Assembly (NCBI GenBank): GCA_013399115.1
Contig: VXAA01004003.1
Coordinates: 1-64,000 of the forward strand
Length of the DNA: 64,000 bases
Source: Anseranas semipalmata
Taxonomy: Eukaryota; Chordata; Aves; Anseriformes; Anseranatidae
Direction: 5' to 3'
The translations under genes were made by a program, and so were the position numbers. Positions 1-12,700 of this stretch are shown here, piece after piece; positions within the stretch are counted from its first letter, which is position 1, and each line of letters starts with the position of its first letter. The notes below the pieces were generated by a model. It did no database searches and had not been told where the DNA came from. It saw nothing but the letters and a program-made list of their open reading frames with translations.

Positions 1-2700
1 CACACGGCCGCAGCATCTTCCCTAATGGCAAACACTGCTCGAATGAACGTTGTGCTTAGAGTCACGAACTGCTAAAAGTTGCTATTTTTTCCCCAAATAC
101 CTATAAACGTGTAAGCTGACGCCTATCCAGGCTGAAATGTTTTGCTAGTACATCTAAAGTGTCAAAACCCACATAAACTCACATTTTACCTGTGTATAAA
201 ATACTCTTAGCAGCATCACCTGTGAAAAAAAAAAAAAAAGCCATAAATACCCTATAAATGAACAATTTTAGATACTTTTTCTTTAAATGCATCTCCATCA
301 TTCTTCTCCCTCTGCGCATATCGTGACTCAAAAATGTTTGACTCCACATACAGCATTCAAAAGTTTGTAGGTGAAGGAGGAAACGATGTGCTGCCTCTTA
401 AAGCAGCAGAAGCGTTCAGAAGTTCCTATCTCCCTCAACATCACCAGGACTTTGCTTTCCGAAGTGACTTCAGAAAACAGGACATCAAAGCCTTTCAAAA
501 TCTTAAGGTCAAGCAAAATAAATAAATAAATAAATAAATAAAGGTGCAACTAGCATTGGCCTAAAATTTTAAAAGATTTAATGACTTTTTATGGAAAGCA
601 TATCCATTTATTAACCAGTGCTTCAAAGGGCATGCAGCGGGGTCGGTTTGGCCGCTCATCCCTGGCATGAACCCATCTAATTTTGAACCATTCTAATTTT
701 GCCTCCCGCTTGTTGAATCTTGCCTGCAATTGCAGAGTCTTTAGGGAAAGACTTACATTTTCCTATGTGTCTGCAAAATGCCTGCCACAATGCTCGAGCC
801 CTCTAGATGCTACTATAGTAATAAGAATAATTATGAGCACAATTCCCATTGTGTGCAGCATGCAGTGAGGCAGCCAAGAGCCCTACCACGAGCAGCTTTA
901 TAGTCTGACATCTAATTACAGGCAAACGGGGGTACAAGAGGACCAGCTATAGTGGGGGAAGACGGAAAGGCTCTTGGGAGAAAACATGAGCGTTTTACAA
1001 CAAGGTAGACTTGCTCTCCTCACCTGTGCTAAATGAAGATGCCGTGACTGATTACCTTAAAGATATTGCCTCAGACACCCCTTTTTCTTCCTCCGGGGAA
1101 GTTTGGGTGGACTTTGAGTTCCTTCTATGTTTCCATGGGATGTCTGCAGGCTGGAGGAGACCTCAAAATGCTCCGAAGCGTCAGAAGAAATCCCAGTGCA
1201 GCCAATGAACAGGAAACACTGAGCCTGGGGTGAGGCCGCGCAGCTGGGGACAGGCTGCCCAGGTGCTAAGGGCACGCGCGTAAAATTGGATGTGTCCTGA
1301 AATCCTCCGATTTATGGCCCCACTGCAAACCATCTGCCTAGCACATGGCTCGTCAACCCACACAGCTGAGAAATCCCACATGGAAGCACAGCAGCCTTAG
1401 ACATGGTGCAAAAGGGACCATCCTGGTGATAAATACAGCACTGTGGTTTTGCAGGGAACCAAGCTACGTATTTCATTCAGAACTGAGCCAGGAGGGAGCC
1501 ATTTTTTTGTTTTATGGGAAAAACCTGCAATTTTGGAATTTGTTTTCCACTCCGAAGCAGGTAATAAATTTGTCATGCATTGCAATTCCAAAATTGCTTA
1601 ACTTCAAGTAGATCAAAGTATTTGATTTCCATGAAATCTGATTTCGACCTTGAAGATTATACATCATACATATTACGTTTTCGTATGTGACTGAAAGAAA
1701 TTGAACCAAAACATTTTGGGATGGAAATTAAAATTGTTCTTTCTTGTTTTTCTATTTTCTTGTTTTTCTTTCATTTTTTTTAGAGAAATTAAATTTTGTA
1801 CATCTCAAAGCAATACTCCAAGAGAATTCATTTCTCAGCACGCTGGCTTCTCCATGCAGAAGGATGCTGGTGACCACACCACTGCCAGAAGCAAGCCACC
1901 AGGCAGGTCAGCATTCGCATCGGGAGCCAGCAACGAAAATCCAGCCTGCAGCAGCAGCTGCTGAAGGGATGCTAAAAGGTAGCCAAAGAACAAACCGCTG
2001 ATCAGGGCAAGGAGGGCCAGATGCTTTATCACGGCCTTGATCGATGATGAGCACAGTGCTGGCTGGGAGGACTTCTCTTTCATTAGGAGCCATGCTCTGA
2101 CTCATGGGTTGCTGCGTCTGTGCAAATATATTGTGTTGACTTAACGCTGGTGTGGGTGCTGGGCTGCATCTTTCCCCACTTGTTATCATGCAGGACAGCA
2201 GGACACCTCATTTTATAACGAAGGCACATACAAACCAACGGCTGGAAGAAGCTGATGGGTTTTCTCGTGGGTTTTGGCGCTTGGCTCTCTCTCATTCCCC
2301 CACCACTACAGGATCAGTCTGTGGGCAGGCAGAGGATAACACAAGCAAAACTTCCCCTGCAAGCAAAAAAAAAAACCCAGCTTCACATTTTCTGAGTACC
2401 ACGACTGGCTGTCCTAAGCAGATGAGTTATTTAAGGAGGATTTCACTGAGCACGGGGTTAGGCTTCCTAGGGCCTTGCATCCCTGGGAAATGCGGACAAT
2501 GCAGCGTGCACCTGGATCTGCCCCCACCTAACCACACCTCTGGGTGCCTCGTGGTGATCAGCAAAAGCAACTGCCCTAGCTGGGCTCCTGTAGCTGTTTT
2601 TACTGAAATTAAACCAAAGAATGGGTCTCCGGCTGTGCAGCACCCAGGGGAAGGCGTCAGTGCGGTGGCCGCGATGGGGATGTGGCCATACAAGGCACCG
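1..2700. other. Intergenic, no recognised gene
   Basis: Contains the poly-A at 225-239 and the (AAAT)n at 515-542. A minus-strand frame at 1835-2083 with a hydrophobic stretch (SSIKAVIKHLALLALISGLF) has no recognised family. Otherwise nothing is seen. Confidence 0.7.
515..542 (+). repeat. (AAAT)n microsatellite
   Basis: Seven tandem AAAT units. A 15-base poly-A lies at 225-239. Confidence 0.95.
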
Positions 2701-2781
2701 TCACCACTGCGCCGGCAGCCCTCGCCGTGGGAAAGTCTTTGATGTAACCAGAGCTCCGGGGCCGCGCTTCCACCCCGGTAC

Positions 2782-2911
2782 CTGATCTCGTAAACATCAG
2801 TGACGGCGCGGCTGCCGCGCACGCAAAAACCACATCCTGTCACCCGCTCGGCAATCAGTGGGGCCATCTCGGTGGCCAGGACGCGGAGGAGTTGCGGCAC
2901 TCGTCTGTGTG
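2782..2911 (-). CDS. Exon-like GC-rich open frame, hypothetical
   Basis: 130 bp on the minus strand bounded by a good acceptor (ctcctgccttgcag, above 2911) and a donor (gatcag|gtaccg, below 2782). It is open in one frame throughout, and the frame extends on both sides to a 217-codon ORF (2427-3080). The product includes VLATEMAPLIAERVTGCGFC and AVTDVYEIR, which look protein-like but match no family I recognise. CpG-rich. No partner exon with matching phase was found within reach; the acceptor near 2105 would give an immediate stop. Confidence 0.15.
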
Positions 2912-5900
2912 CTGCAAGGCAGGAGCAGTTCCCGTCGGGGTGAGGGGCCAGCTTTTTGCACTGTATGAACCCATGGGCTTGTGGAAGCCCACCCGTGTGC
3001 AGCCGAAGTTTGTTTTTCAAGTGGCTGAGGCAGGCTACGTGCATCAGTTGATGATTTCTGCCAGCAGTTCTCCTCTCCACAGGAACATGGACCCGACTTT
3101 ATAATTCATGCATGCCTGGGAAGTTCAATCCAGTCCCACTGGAGTAGCAAGCTCAGTGGGAGTTTATTTATTTAAAGCAGTGCATGCAGTAGCATGGAAA
3201 AAATCAAATCTATCAGAAACCATAAGTCTTAATCCTGAAACAGCTTTGCTTTCCGTAAAATGTAGTCCAGAGAAACTGCTTTTAAAATGTGGCTTCCACG
3301 GAGCCTTGGCTTAGCATTGCAATCCCTACAGAACAATATTATAGCATAATAATTAAAACATTTACAAAATGAAGATAATCTATGGCTGATCCAAGTTTCT
3401 ATGGAAATTTGGAGGCTATGGTGTATGCAGCTGTTCCCATCTAATGCAAAGGTTGGCTGTAGCTCTACTTCTGAGCACATTCGTAACTTAGGGGATAATT
3501 TATCTGCTCTGTTTACACAGTTCTCAGCTTGCACTGCCCTCGAGCGCAACTTTTCTATGGTTCCCAAGCAAAAGGCTGCCTTACCCTCCCCTCTCAACCT
3601 GAGCAGTTAGCGTTCCCTACGCTAACGAAACTCCTCCATGGAGAGGTGTGGGTGCTCGCACCGGTGCCACAGACGCTGCCTGAGATGCATCAGAGCATCT
3701 CAGCAGAGAAGTGGAGACGCGGACCCTGGGCTGCGGTGCCCACAGACATGGTCCCAACAAAAACTTGCTGCGTTTCCCCTCGACGAGGCGTTGAGATCCC
3801 GTTTGCTCCCCACACAGGCTGCATCCTGGTGCTGCTGCCCTTCCCGGGGCAGCAGGGGAAGGGGCGCAGCTGGCTGGTGCGGCCACCAGATGTGCTGCCA
3901 GATGTTCGGCTGTGGGTATGGGATGTTCTGCTCCTAGGCTGATAGTTCCTGCTAACAGGCTTTGATGAGCTTATGGTGAATACATACCAGAGGAAGCTGA
4001 AAACAGCGAAATTTCCCCAAATTTTGAGGCCAGTGGCTTCAGGGCAGTTAAATATTTTTATCTAAAGCCATGGGTGTCCCTGTCTGCTGTATACAAATTA
4101 CTGTGTTAACACTTTTGCAGACACACAGGTGGGGGAGGATGCTGGATGATAAAGCAAGAGGGGAGAAACACTGGAGGAAGGATCTTAAATGTTACAATGA
4201 AGGACTGCTGGGCTGATACCACTTCCTAGCACATTATAAACCAGACCAATAAAAGGCTGGACAACCCAACTGCTTGCAACAGAGCCCAGAGTAGACACTT
4301 GCCAGCTGCTCACATTCATGACAGGACGGGGTCTTACATTCACAAGCTTATTATCTCCAGTGAGCCTGTGGCTGATGTAAGCAGCTTGCGTTTTGCAATG
4401 TGAAATTGCTAATGAAGAAAGCGTTAATGACTACTAAGCAAAGAAAGCTGGCCAGCAGAGCACAGCTCCAGCAGCCACGCAGTGGCCCAAGGGGTGCAAA
4501 CCTTCAAGCCTCATCGAAGCTACAGCATAGAAACCTGCTCTTTGCAAAGGGAGAGTAACGCTACATCACTCAGCAGTGCACAGAAGAAAATATTTCAGCT
4601 GAAACAGTGCTGGTGTTTCCCATCCTGAGCAAGTATTTAGTAACATTCACCAAAAAACTTGCTTAGCATTAGTCTGAACTCAAAGAGAGAGCCTTGAAGT
4701 GTCAGTACTTCACAGTCAGAAGGAAAAAAATAAAATAAAACCAACAAAAAATGAAACAAACAAACAAGAAACACCCCAAACTGCGGTATTTTAATTCCTA
4801 GTCACATTTAACCACTGCCGTACAGCTGAGTTGCAGTTGGGATAGAGGCAGTGATGGCTCAGAAGTGCCATTGATTTTGGAGAGCAGCTGTGTCCAGAGG
4901 TCCTCAGTCACTTGTCAGTGAAAATAATTTGCAAATAAAGATGCACATCTCGACTTTAAAAAGCCGGTCAGAACACAAGGGAACTCAGAAGCTGAGATCA
5001 GTATCACTTCATATGGCAAGCCTTCTCTTAAGAAACAATCACTCTGTTCTATGCAGCCCAAGTCTCAGCACCTCCAGCCTGCTCATGGAAATATTTGGAG
5101 GAAAAAGTGTTTCCTGCCATCCCGAGAACATTAATTTGTCTCACATGTGGTATTGCAGGGGGTTGGGCCAATGGAGAGAAACTCTGCTGATAATTTTGTT
5201 TGCAGTGCTTGCATGCCCTATATCACGCTATTACTGCAGGCGAATATTCGTGGCATGTAGTTACTGGGTATGTGTTTATTTTACGCTGTTCTTCAATGTT
5301 TATAAAACACATCCTGAGCAGAGAAGGGGGTTTGTATTGTTTTTCTGTAGACTTCTGAGTACACAAGATTCCAACACAGATAGTTGGTAGTGCAGAGGGA
5401 TGCAAGCCAAGCTGCCGCTGACCCGACCCCCCTGCTTTCCGGAGGTGCAGGACCACCGCAGACGCAGGCACCAGGATGCTCGGACACAGAGAAATGCCCC
5501 ACTCGCTGCCCGGCACCACCTGGCTTGCTGAGGAAGGTGTTAGGAGCAGGGACGGGCTGTTGAAACAGCACAGGAACGATTTCCTAGAAGCAGACAAGCC
5601 ATGCCCGTGCTTGGCAGTGCCGAGGGCTCGTTTCAGGAGTGCGGTTCCCTCTGTGCCTGTGCCAGTGTTAGCAGCAATAAATCGCTGCCTCGGCCATTCG
5701 CATTCCTTATTCCCCGCGGGAGCCCAGTTGCTAAGTCACACAGTTATGTCACTGGGGAGTGCCCATGACTTTTTGCAGTTGTTTTTTTTATTTTTTTATT
5801 TTTGCCAGCAGACTTTCTGGGTATCCTAGTTTCCTTAAGCCAAATTTTTAAATTTCCAGCTGGCTGTCAGCTGGCTTTTGGTCATCATCTTTCCTGCAGC

Positions 5901-7758
5901 TTGGACAGGCCATGAGGATGTGTTTACATGCTACATAAGTCCCTGACCATCATATTAATAAATGGGAACAAAACAAGAATTAAACCAGCTTAGATTAACC
6001 AGCAAGTATCCTTCAGCACCTTCAGAAATCTGCAAATTTGCAGAAATCTGAAATTTGCACAGGCTGCTTGCTTTCTGGCTTGCAGAACACTCTCTCTCTC
6101 CCCCGTATAGCCAATTTGGTAGTTTATGAGATTACACTTTTTTAAACCAAGAGCCTAAAATCTCCACTCATGGTCAAATCTACCTCTACACAGATGAAGG
6201 CTGCCAATTCTTTTTATTATTACTAAAATTCTGGCAGAGGATTTTCTTTGTAACTACTACTGCGCACACACATTAAAACAGATTTGAAGTTAACCAGCAA
6301 TTAGAGCAAATGTTAAGATCCTCGGCCTCTCAGGTCTGCTAAAGTAGAAAACTATTTTCAAGGCAATCCAAGAATCACAGCCCCCCTGCCAGGGCAGCAC
6401 CCCTCCCTCATTACAGTGCGGGATCTGTGCAGCTAACGAGCAGCTGCATGTGACCGCTGGGCTCGGAAGAGCCGGAGCACCAGTGAACGGAGCAGCTGCG
6501 ATGCGGACGTATTCTGGGAGCAAATGGGGCTTTGATTTGCTTTCCCAAATAGATGGGGTGTGCAGCGCGTGAGCTTGCACTGTAAGAGTGCCCACCGTAG
6601 AGATAGGCGCAAGGGAAATCTGCTTGCAAAGAGTGAACTGGATCCAGACCTGGAAATGTGACAGCATGGGCACCATCCCAATTTCTGGAGCACGTGCACG
6701 TCTCCGGCAGCATCACCAGTCCTCACCGCGCTCTGCTCTGGCCGAGATTTCTACTAAAAAGGAAGATCATTTTTCTGTCATATGCTGAAAACAGACTGCA
6801 GAAAACTTCCTTGCAGCGCAGAATGCATTCCCTGTTAGAAACAGCCATAACTGTCCAATTCATTTGCAGCTAAAAATGAGTTTGAAGAGAACTTTAAGAT
6901 TTTTTTTTTCCTTTGGTCCCTTGGATATTTCATAAAAGAAAATCCCTACTTAAGATTCTGGAGTGTTTTAATTTGCATTTACTCTCAAATAAATCCCAGC
7001 CTAGCATAAGGGCAGTTGCTTGATGTTCTTCCCAGCTGCAAAGGCATCTCACCGCCCAGGCTGCAAAATGCAATGGTTGGTTCTGGAGAAGCCTACAAGA
7101 GCCGCCCTATTCCAGAGCAGCTGCCCTCACCCTCTGTAACATGGTGCAGAACTCAAATTGATGCATTTCTTTACTCAGGCCCCAGGGTCACCTCCTCTGC
7201 AGCCTGTCGGTGCCTGTTGCACCCCAGCAGGACCCTGGTGGACGCTGCTGCATCACCAGCGCATTCTGCAGCCTCATTGCAGGTGGGAAACTCAGCACTG
7301 CATTTGGGACCATATGCTATTGGATTCCTCCCCCCTCCTCCCTTCCCGCACCCAAAACAAAGATTGATGAAGCAAAGATTAACAAATCAAGACCTTTTTG
7401 CCTCCCGTCTTCCTGCCACTGCTTCCAGAGCATGCCAGCTTTCAGGTGGTTGGATGGGGAATGGCTACAGAACAGAGATAGAGTATTTTAATGCACAAGC
7501 AATGCACAAACAACACCTTTTTTTGCAATAAAACATGACTACAGCCTGTGTTAAATAGCCTAGCCCAGGGGCTGCAAGTGGGGAGCATGAACACCTCTGA
7601 GAAGTGTTTTGAGACAGGAGACACCTCACTGCCTACCTGCTGCCACGCTGGTCCCCAGTGACAGAGGCTGCAGCTCCAAAGGCACTCCAGGAAGGGAGGG
7701 AGCAGACTGCGCATCAGATGGAAAGGCACCGGAGTCTTTCACAGTGCTGGCTCACAAC
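2912..7758. other. Intergenic, no recognised gene
   Basis: Mixed-composition sequence. A 14-bp palindrome ctgcaaatttgcag lies at 6030-6043 inside a short direct repeat of cagaaatctg. Short open frames on both strands show no known domains. Confidence 0.7.
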
Positions 7759-7870
7759 ATCATAGAAATGGAAGTGGCCTCTGGGGACCTCCAGTCCACC
7801 TTGTGGCCTCAGAGCAAGGCTGGCACCAGCACTAGGTCAGGGCAGCTCTGGCATTGCTGCAGGAATGGGA
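7759..7870 (-). mobile_element. Old, degraded CR1 fragment
   Basis: About 110 bp with weak similarity to the CR1 3' end in minus orientation: 'atcatagaaatgg' followed by 'ggcctctggggacctccagtcc' and a later 'aggtcagggcagctc' that resembles 'aggttgctcaggg'. No coding frame survives. It is much more diverged than the copies at 21892 and 42290, so it is older. The identification is tentative. Confidence 0.5.
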
Positions 7871-7970
7871 CATGCCAGGACTGTCCTGAAGAGGCTTATG
7901 GCTGTTGGCAAAAATAGCTGAATATGTAAATTACCTTTTCTGCATGGGATGGTACTGGTGAGCTCTGAGC

Positions 7971-7992
7971 TCAATACCCTAACGGGTATTGA
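7971..7992. repeat. Perfect 9-bp inverted repeat
   Basis: Arms tcaataccc and gggtattga around the 4-base loop taac, about 100 bp right of the degraded CR1 fragment. It could form a small hairpin. No function is apparent. Confidence 0.8.
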
Positions 7993-10900
7993 CCCCCCAG
8001 CAGCAGTTCCCAACTACCTCCCTTCTCATCCTCTTTGCAAACTTCAATGTGCAAAAGCAAAGCACCAGCTCCTCAGGGTTTGCCCCCACAGTCTGCATCC
8101 ATCTTTCGCTCTCCTTTTTTAATCCAAAAAAAAAAAAAAAAAAAAAAAAATGCTGATTATGCAGTGATTTTGCCATTTTTCTTTGAAACAAACCTGTCAC
8201 AGAGAACATAGAACTCATCAGTTGTGCCAACAGCTAAGACAAAAAGGATGAAGATTGAAGAATGGCAAAATAATTAAAAAGAAAAGACACCAAAAACATC
8301 CTTAAAACAAAAGGGAGAAGTAGACAGAGAGAAAACAGGGTTAGGCAAGAGGGAAGAGATAAGTGCCTTGTGCTATAAACTCCTCAAGTAGCTTTTTCTT
8401 TTTGGAGAAAAAGAGAGATCTGGATCTCAGTACTTACATGAGGACATTAGAAGATCATTACATTTGCAGACGCTCTGTCTCCCCCAGTACATTAACAACC
8501 CATCCCCACACCCCATGCAATATTTCCCTGGAGATGTCACCTTTCATCACATCTGATATCTAATAAAGACATAAGAGAATTTAATAACAGCCTGCACAGG
8601 GGAGATTTCTGTTCAGACAAACAAGGGAGCTGCTGATGTGTTGTTATTAGAGATGTTGAAGACAGATAAGAATGACCAAGAAACCATGGGGTGTCTAGTT
8701 TTGGAGGTCGTGCTGGTGGATCCACTGATATCACCCCAGCCCGCCTGGACTTTGTACTAACCGAGGCACAAAAACTTTTCCAGCCATTCCAGCTTTGTCT
8801 GGTCAAGTTCAGGTCCCACCACTTGGCTCTACACATTTACACGACTCCTTGGAGGGGGACACACACCTCGAGGCATCCCAGGCAACACTCGGATAACCAA
8901 AGTGATCCAGGTGAACTTGCACCCATTTCAAGCACGCTTGCTGGATGTAACGAGACATGCCTGGATTGCTTAGAAAAATCTTGCCCTGTTTGGGAAATCA
9001 GCCCCTGGAGGTATCTGGTTGGGCCCCATGGGAACAAGCACTTGCACGAGAAGTGGAATGTTTTATTGCCCCTCTCTCCCAGCCCCGATAGTTTCCACAC
9101 CCAAAATTTTCAAGACCGACCATTAGTTTCGGGTGGTCAGATTGAAACATTTGGAGGAACTGATTCTTTTATTATCAATAGGTGAGCAAGTGTTTTCAGA
9201 GCAGCGGTCTGATATAAAATAGTTTAAAATGAGAAACCCCAAAATTAAGGTTGCAGAAATACCACTTCACTTTTAAAAATTGTGGCAAGTTAAAATAAAG
9301 CCAGCTGACCTGATGGCTATGCCTTGAGGTTCTTGTTTGGGTTATTCATACGACATCTGCCAGGTCCCTTTTTAGCCAATTCTAGCTCTGCTTTTACAAA
9401 TCCATGTTCACATACTCATTTTGCAGAGACATACTGGAACGCTTTTTATAAGGGCTTTTATTGCTAGTGAGGGAAGACAGGCTTCACTGCAAATTGTTTA
9501 TGACTGTTCTCACGTGTGTGTTTAAATAGAGAATGAAATAAGCCAAATATAGACAGATGCTTGGCTGCAAACATATTATAGATACTGCGAAGTAAATATG
9601 GATGAGACATGGAAAGCGCCTGTTCCTGAGAGCTGAGTGGTGTACCTCCGAGCAATGCAGCCTGGGCTCTTTGGAGTCCAGCTCCCGGTTTTGGCACCAG
9701 TGTGCCAAGGAGTCACGGCTCCCATGTTACATGGTGACCGTGTGCCAAGTCTCAACAACAACAGCCTCCTGCTTTCTGCAGCCCCCTGGGCTTTCAGGGG
9801 CTATGCTTTTTCCCTTGGGACAAGATCTTTTATGTTGTTTGAGTAGCTTTAAATGCGAGCAGCAGGAAGGAGTAAAATCCTGCTTCCAGAATCTCAGGAT
9901 TACTGCCTACAGAAGTTGACATTGCAGAAAAAGAGGCATCGTTTGACATAAAGAGAGGAAATACACAAGTTAAGGTGTTATGCTGGATCATAATAGATTT
10001 AGTTGAAGCTGCTTAACCTTGGGTGAATTGTTCAGCCCCGGTGCTGGTGCACACACGGAGCTCTGCAGCTCGCAGCAGTGCTGTGGGTACCCGAACACCA
10101 CCAGATGCTCCAGCATCCATCCTGATGACGAGCAGCCTGCAAGCTGTGAGACCACCTTTTAGCAATGCAGCAGGGAACCTCATGCACGTGGGACGTGGTG
10201 GCCCCTGGCTCTCCTGGCAGGGCACAATGCCACACTAAGTGCTCAGGTATGGGTTTAGCATCCATGTAGTTACAGTCATTACTGCTTTTCCCTCCATCTT
10301 AAAAAGAGTTTGAAAACAGTACTGCTACTTTTTAAACTCTTTCATATTGAAGGTTTGGTGTGAATCTGCTTGCTTGGGACTCATTCCAGATATTGCTGGT
10401 GGCTGCATCAAGGTTATTGGTAAGCGAAGGACTACGGACCCTTTCATTCCCTCTTCTCACTAGATCTGTGAATTCAGTTTTTACTACACTGAAATGTCTC
10501 AACTTTTGCTTTTCAACTGTCTAAAGTAAACTGCCAGATTTCTTATGCGCTTCAGGAGATTCCTTCCAAAATGAAGCAGGGATGGGACTCATTCCTGAGC
10601 TGTTTTCTCCCAGCAATGTAGCTGTATTTTTCTTGTTCCTGCATGGGCCCGTTGCCTCCCTCTTTCTGGGCTGCCTGTGCTCAGCATCTCCCTGCTGCCT
10701 CTGGAGACCTGTCCTTGCACCGTAGGACCTGGTGGGTCACCCATTTCTGCGTCACCTACCTCTGCCGCTCGGGAGGGTCCCCACCACCTTGCTGCCGGAG
10801 CACTGAGCCACAGGGAAGCAGAGGTTTGCAGAATCCAGAAACAATCCTAGGGAGAAGAAAAGAGAACACTGAGTGTTGGCTACCTGGCAAAGCTTGTATA

Positions 10901-11959
10901 TGTGCTGTCGTGGTGGAAAATGCCTGGGAGGTCACCTTAACTTGCAGGCTCATTGCTACGGACTGGCTCGCGTCCACCCCACCAAGCACTCTCTGAAGGG
11001 CCATGGTCACACTGTGTAGCACTTGGCCTGGGTCTCCCCTGAGCTCCCTGCAGAGCCCCACAGACCCTGGGTCAATAATTATCACATTGTGGACTTTCTT
11101 CTTTTTAATTTTTTTTTTAATTAGAAATTCTCCAAATAATGAAAGGGCTGGGAGGCACTGCCAGAACTATGTGTCTACAGAAGGATGTGAAGGTGTCCTG
11201 TGTTCTGCAGCATGGCATGAAGGTCAGTGGCCATGAGGTCTCCCGAGAAGTTTGGAGGACTGTCCAGGGTAGAGCCTGGTCCAGCTCACGACAGGTTTTT
11301 CCGTCTGGGCAAACCTGGAAAAGCAGCCTGTCGGTCGTGCCGAGGTTTCTTCTTGGGAGAAACCAGTTGGTTTGCTCCAGAGCAGAGACAGGAGGGAGCT
11401 CATATGCATGCCGCGGAGACAGCCGGTGAGCAGAGCCCTGGGGGGAACACAGGCAGCCAAATTGGCTGCGCAGACAGAAAGTGCTTTCATATTCCCATTT
11501 TGGATGAGCGATGCCATTTCTCTTCACCCAGGACCTGCAGAATCGGCACCGCTGGTCCCCGCTGCCTCCTGGCATTGTCACAAGCATCAGTGTCGAGGTG
11601 TCTCTGGCACGTGGCTGTCAACCACCTGGAGCTCTTCCAGCTCTGGAGCATCCTCCAGATGAGGATGATCTTTGTGCCTTGGGTCTACAACATTTTAGCT
11701 ACTTTTCAAAGTTAATACAAAGTTATTCTTCTTTGTACATCTCAGTTGCCCTAGCCTTTGATTTGGGGCCTGAATAGGGTTTTAGGCTTAGTTTTAACCT
11801 TAGCATGTACAATACGTAAAACAGCCTCTTAAAAACAAACTGAATAGCACATAACTGACTGATTTCAATAGCTCCCCATCCTGTTTACAGCCCATGTTTT
11901 CAATATTGCAGTTCTGGCTGAAAAGCAACATGAGACAGCATTATTCTCTATAATACACA
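7993..11959. other. Intergenic, no recognised gene
   Basis: Apart from the poly-A at 8126-8150 nothing is recognised. The open frames near 8691-9185 and 11117-11715 overlap each other on both strands and show no known domain. Confidence 0.7.
8126..8150 (+). repeat. Poly-A tract, 25 bases
   Basis: Uninterrupted A run. No retroposed gene or SINE body is recognisable in front of it. Confidence 0.95.
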
Positions 11960-12700
11960 GTCTATTTACAGTAATACATGAAAATGTTTACTTTAAATTA
12001 CAAATGTAATTATAAAGGTATAATTACAGATAAGACCGTGCCTCTTTGAGCCACCTCAAATTACAGCTTCATGTTATAACAATAAAACAGGATCAAATTA
12101 ACGACCTTGATTAATTTCATTACGGAGAGGAGCGAGCGCCGCTCGGCGCAGGGTGAGCTTACGCTGCCTGACCTCGTTTCATCCGCGCTTTTCCCCTGCA
12201 GTAGAGGCGAGCCCGATAGCGCATCAGGTGAGCCTTTCCTCCCCCAGACGTTGCTAAGCGATCGGCTGCAAGGTTATAAATGTTGAGTGCTTAATACACG
12301 GTATATGGGAGCAGAGATTAACTTTTTTTTTTTTCTTTCCAGGTATTAAGGGACCTGGGATGGCTCAGCTGAATGGCACGGAAATAGAGTTTGGAACCAG
12401 AAATTCACCCAGATTTAACGCAGCCATCAGTACTTATGTACAGACTGAAGTGATTTATCGTGCATGTTATGTGCTGAGTTGCAAAACCTCGCTATATTAG
12501 TGATTTAACCAGAGGAACAATTTGATTTGTCATTACCAGTAGGGATGTAACTAAATTAGTCTCCCTCATACTGTATGCTGATGAGGTCATGCTTAGATTT
12601 CCCTTTGTAGATTTACATTCGCAATACTTTTAATCACGGCTAAGAAACATAGCACGAGTAAAACTATTATGAAATGCTGAAGTACTTTCAGAGGGGTTTA
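11960..12700 (+). promoter_or_regulatory. Candidate conserved non-coding/regulatory element with splice-like sites
   Basis: An AT-rich part (11960-12120) has a perfect inverted repeat, gtaattata/tataattac at 12006-12014 and 12019-12027, with TAATTA homeodomain-type cores. A short CpG-rich patch follows at 12123-12210. Next are plus-strand splice-consensus sites: a donor at 12153 (agg|gtgagc), an acceptor ending at 12201 (cttttcccctgcag), a donor at 12228 (catcag|gtgagc) and an acceptor ending at 12342 (ctttctttccag). The sequence 12360-12500 then holds a 46-codon open frame. The texture differs from the surrounding intergenic DNA, but conservation and transcription are not known. Confidence 0.3.
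12360..12500 (+). CDS. Small hypothetical ORF behind a strong splice acceptor
   Basis: 46 codons from ATG at 12360 to TAG at 12498-12500. The frame is also open between the acceptor at 12342 and the ATG. The product starts MAQLNGTEIEFGTRNSPRFN and matches no family I know. It is short enough to occur by chance; it is listed because of the strong polypyrimidine tract and acceptor directly in front of it. Confidence 0.12.
   Translation: MAQLNGTEIEFGTRNSPRFNAAISTYVQTEVIYRACYVLSCKTSLY

Noticed and set aside
2152..2742. 196-codon plus-strand frame
   Set aside because: It overlaps an equally long minus-strand frame in GC-rich DNA, has no recognisable domain and no splice context of its own.
2083..2782. 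Joining the exon-like unit 2782-2911 to the hydrophobic frame at 1835-2083
   Set aside because: The visible acceptor near 2105 gives a stop within a few codons in the required phase.
12153..12201. A 49-bp intron between the first donor and first acceptor of the 12-kb cluster
   Set aside because: It is shorter than functional vertebrate introns, so these two sites cannot be used as a pair.
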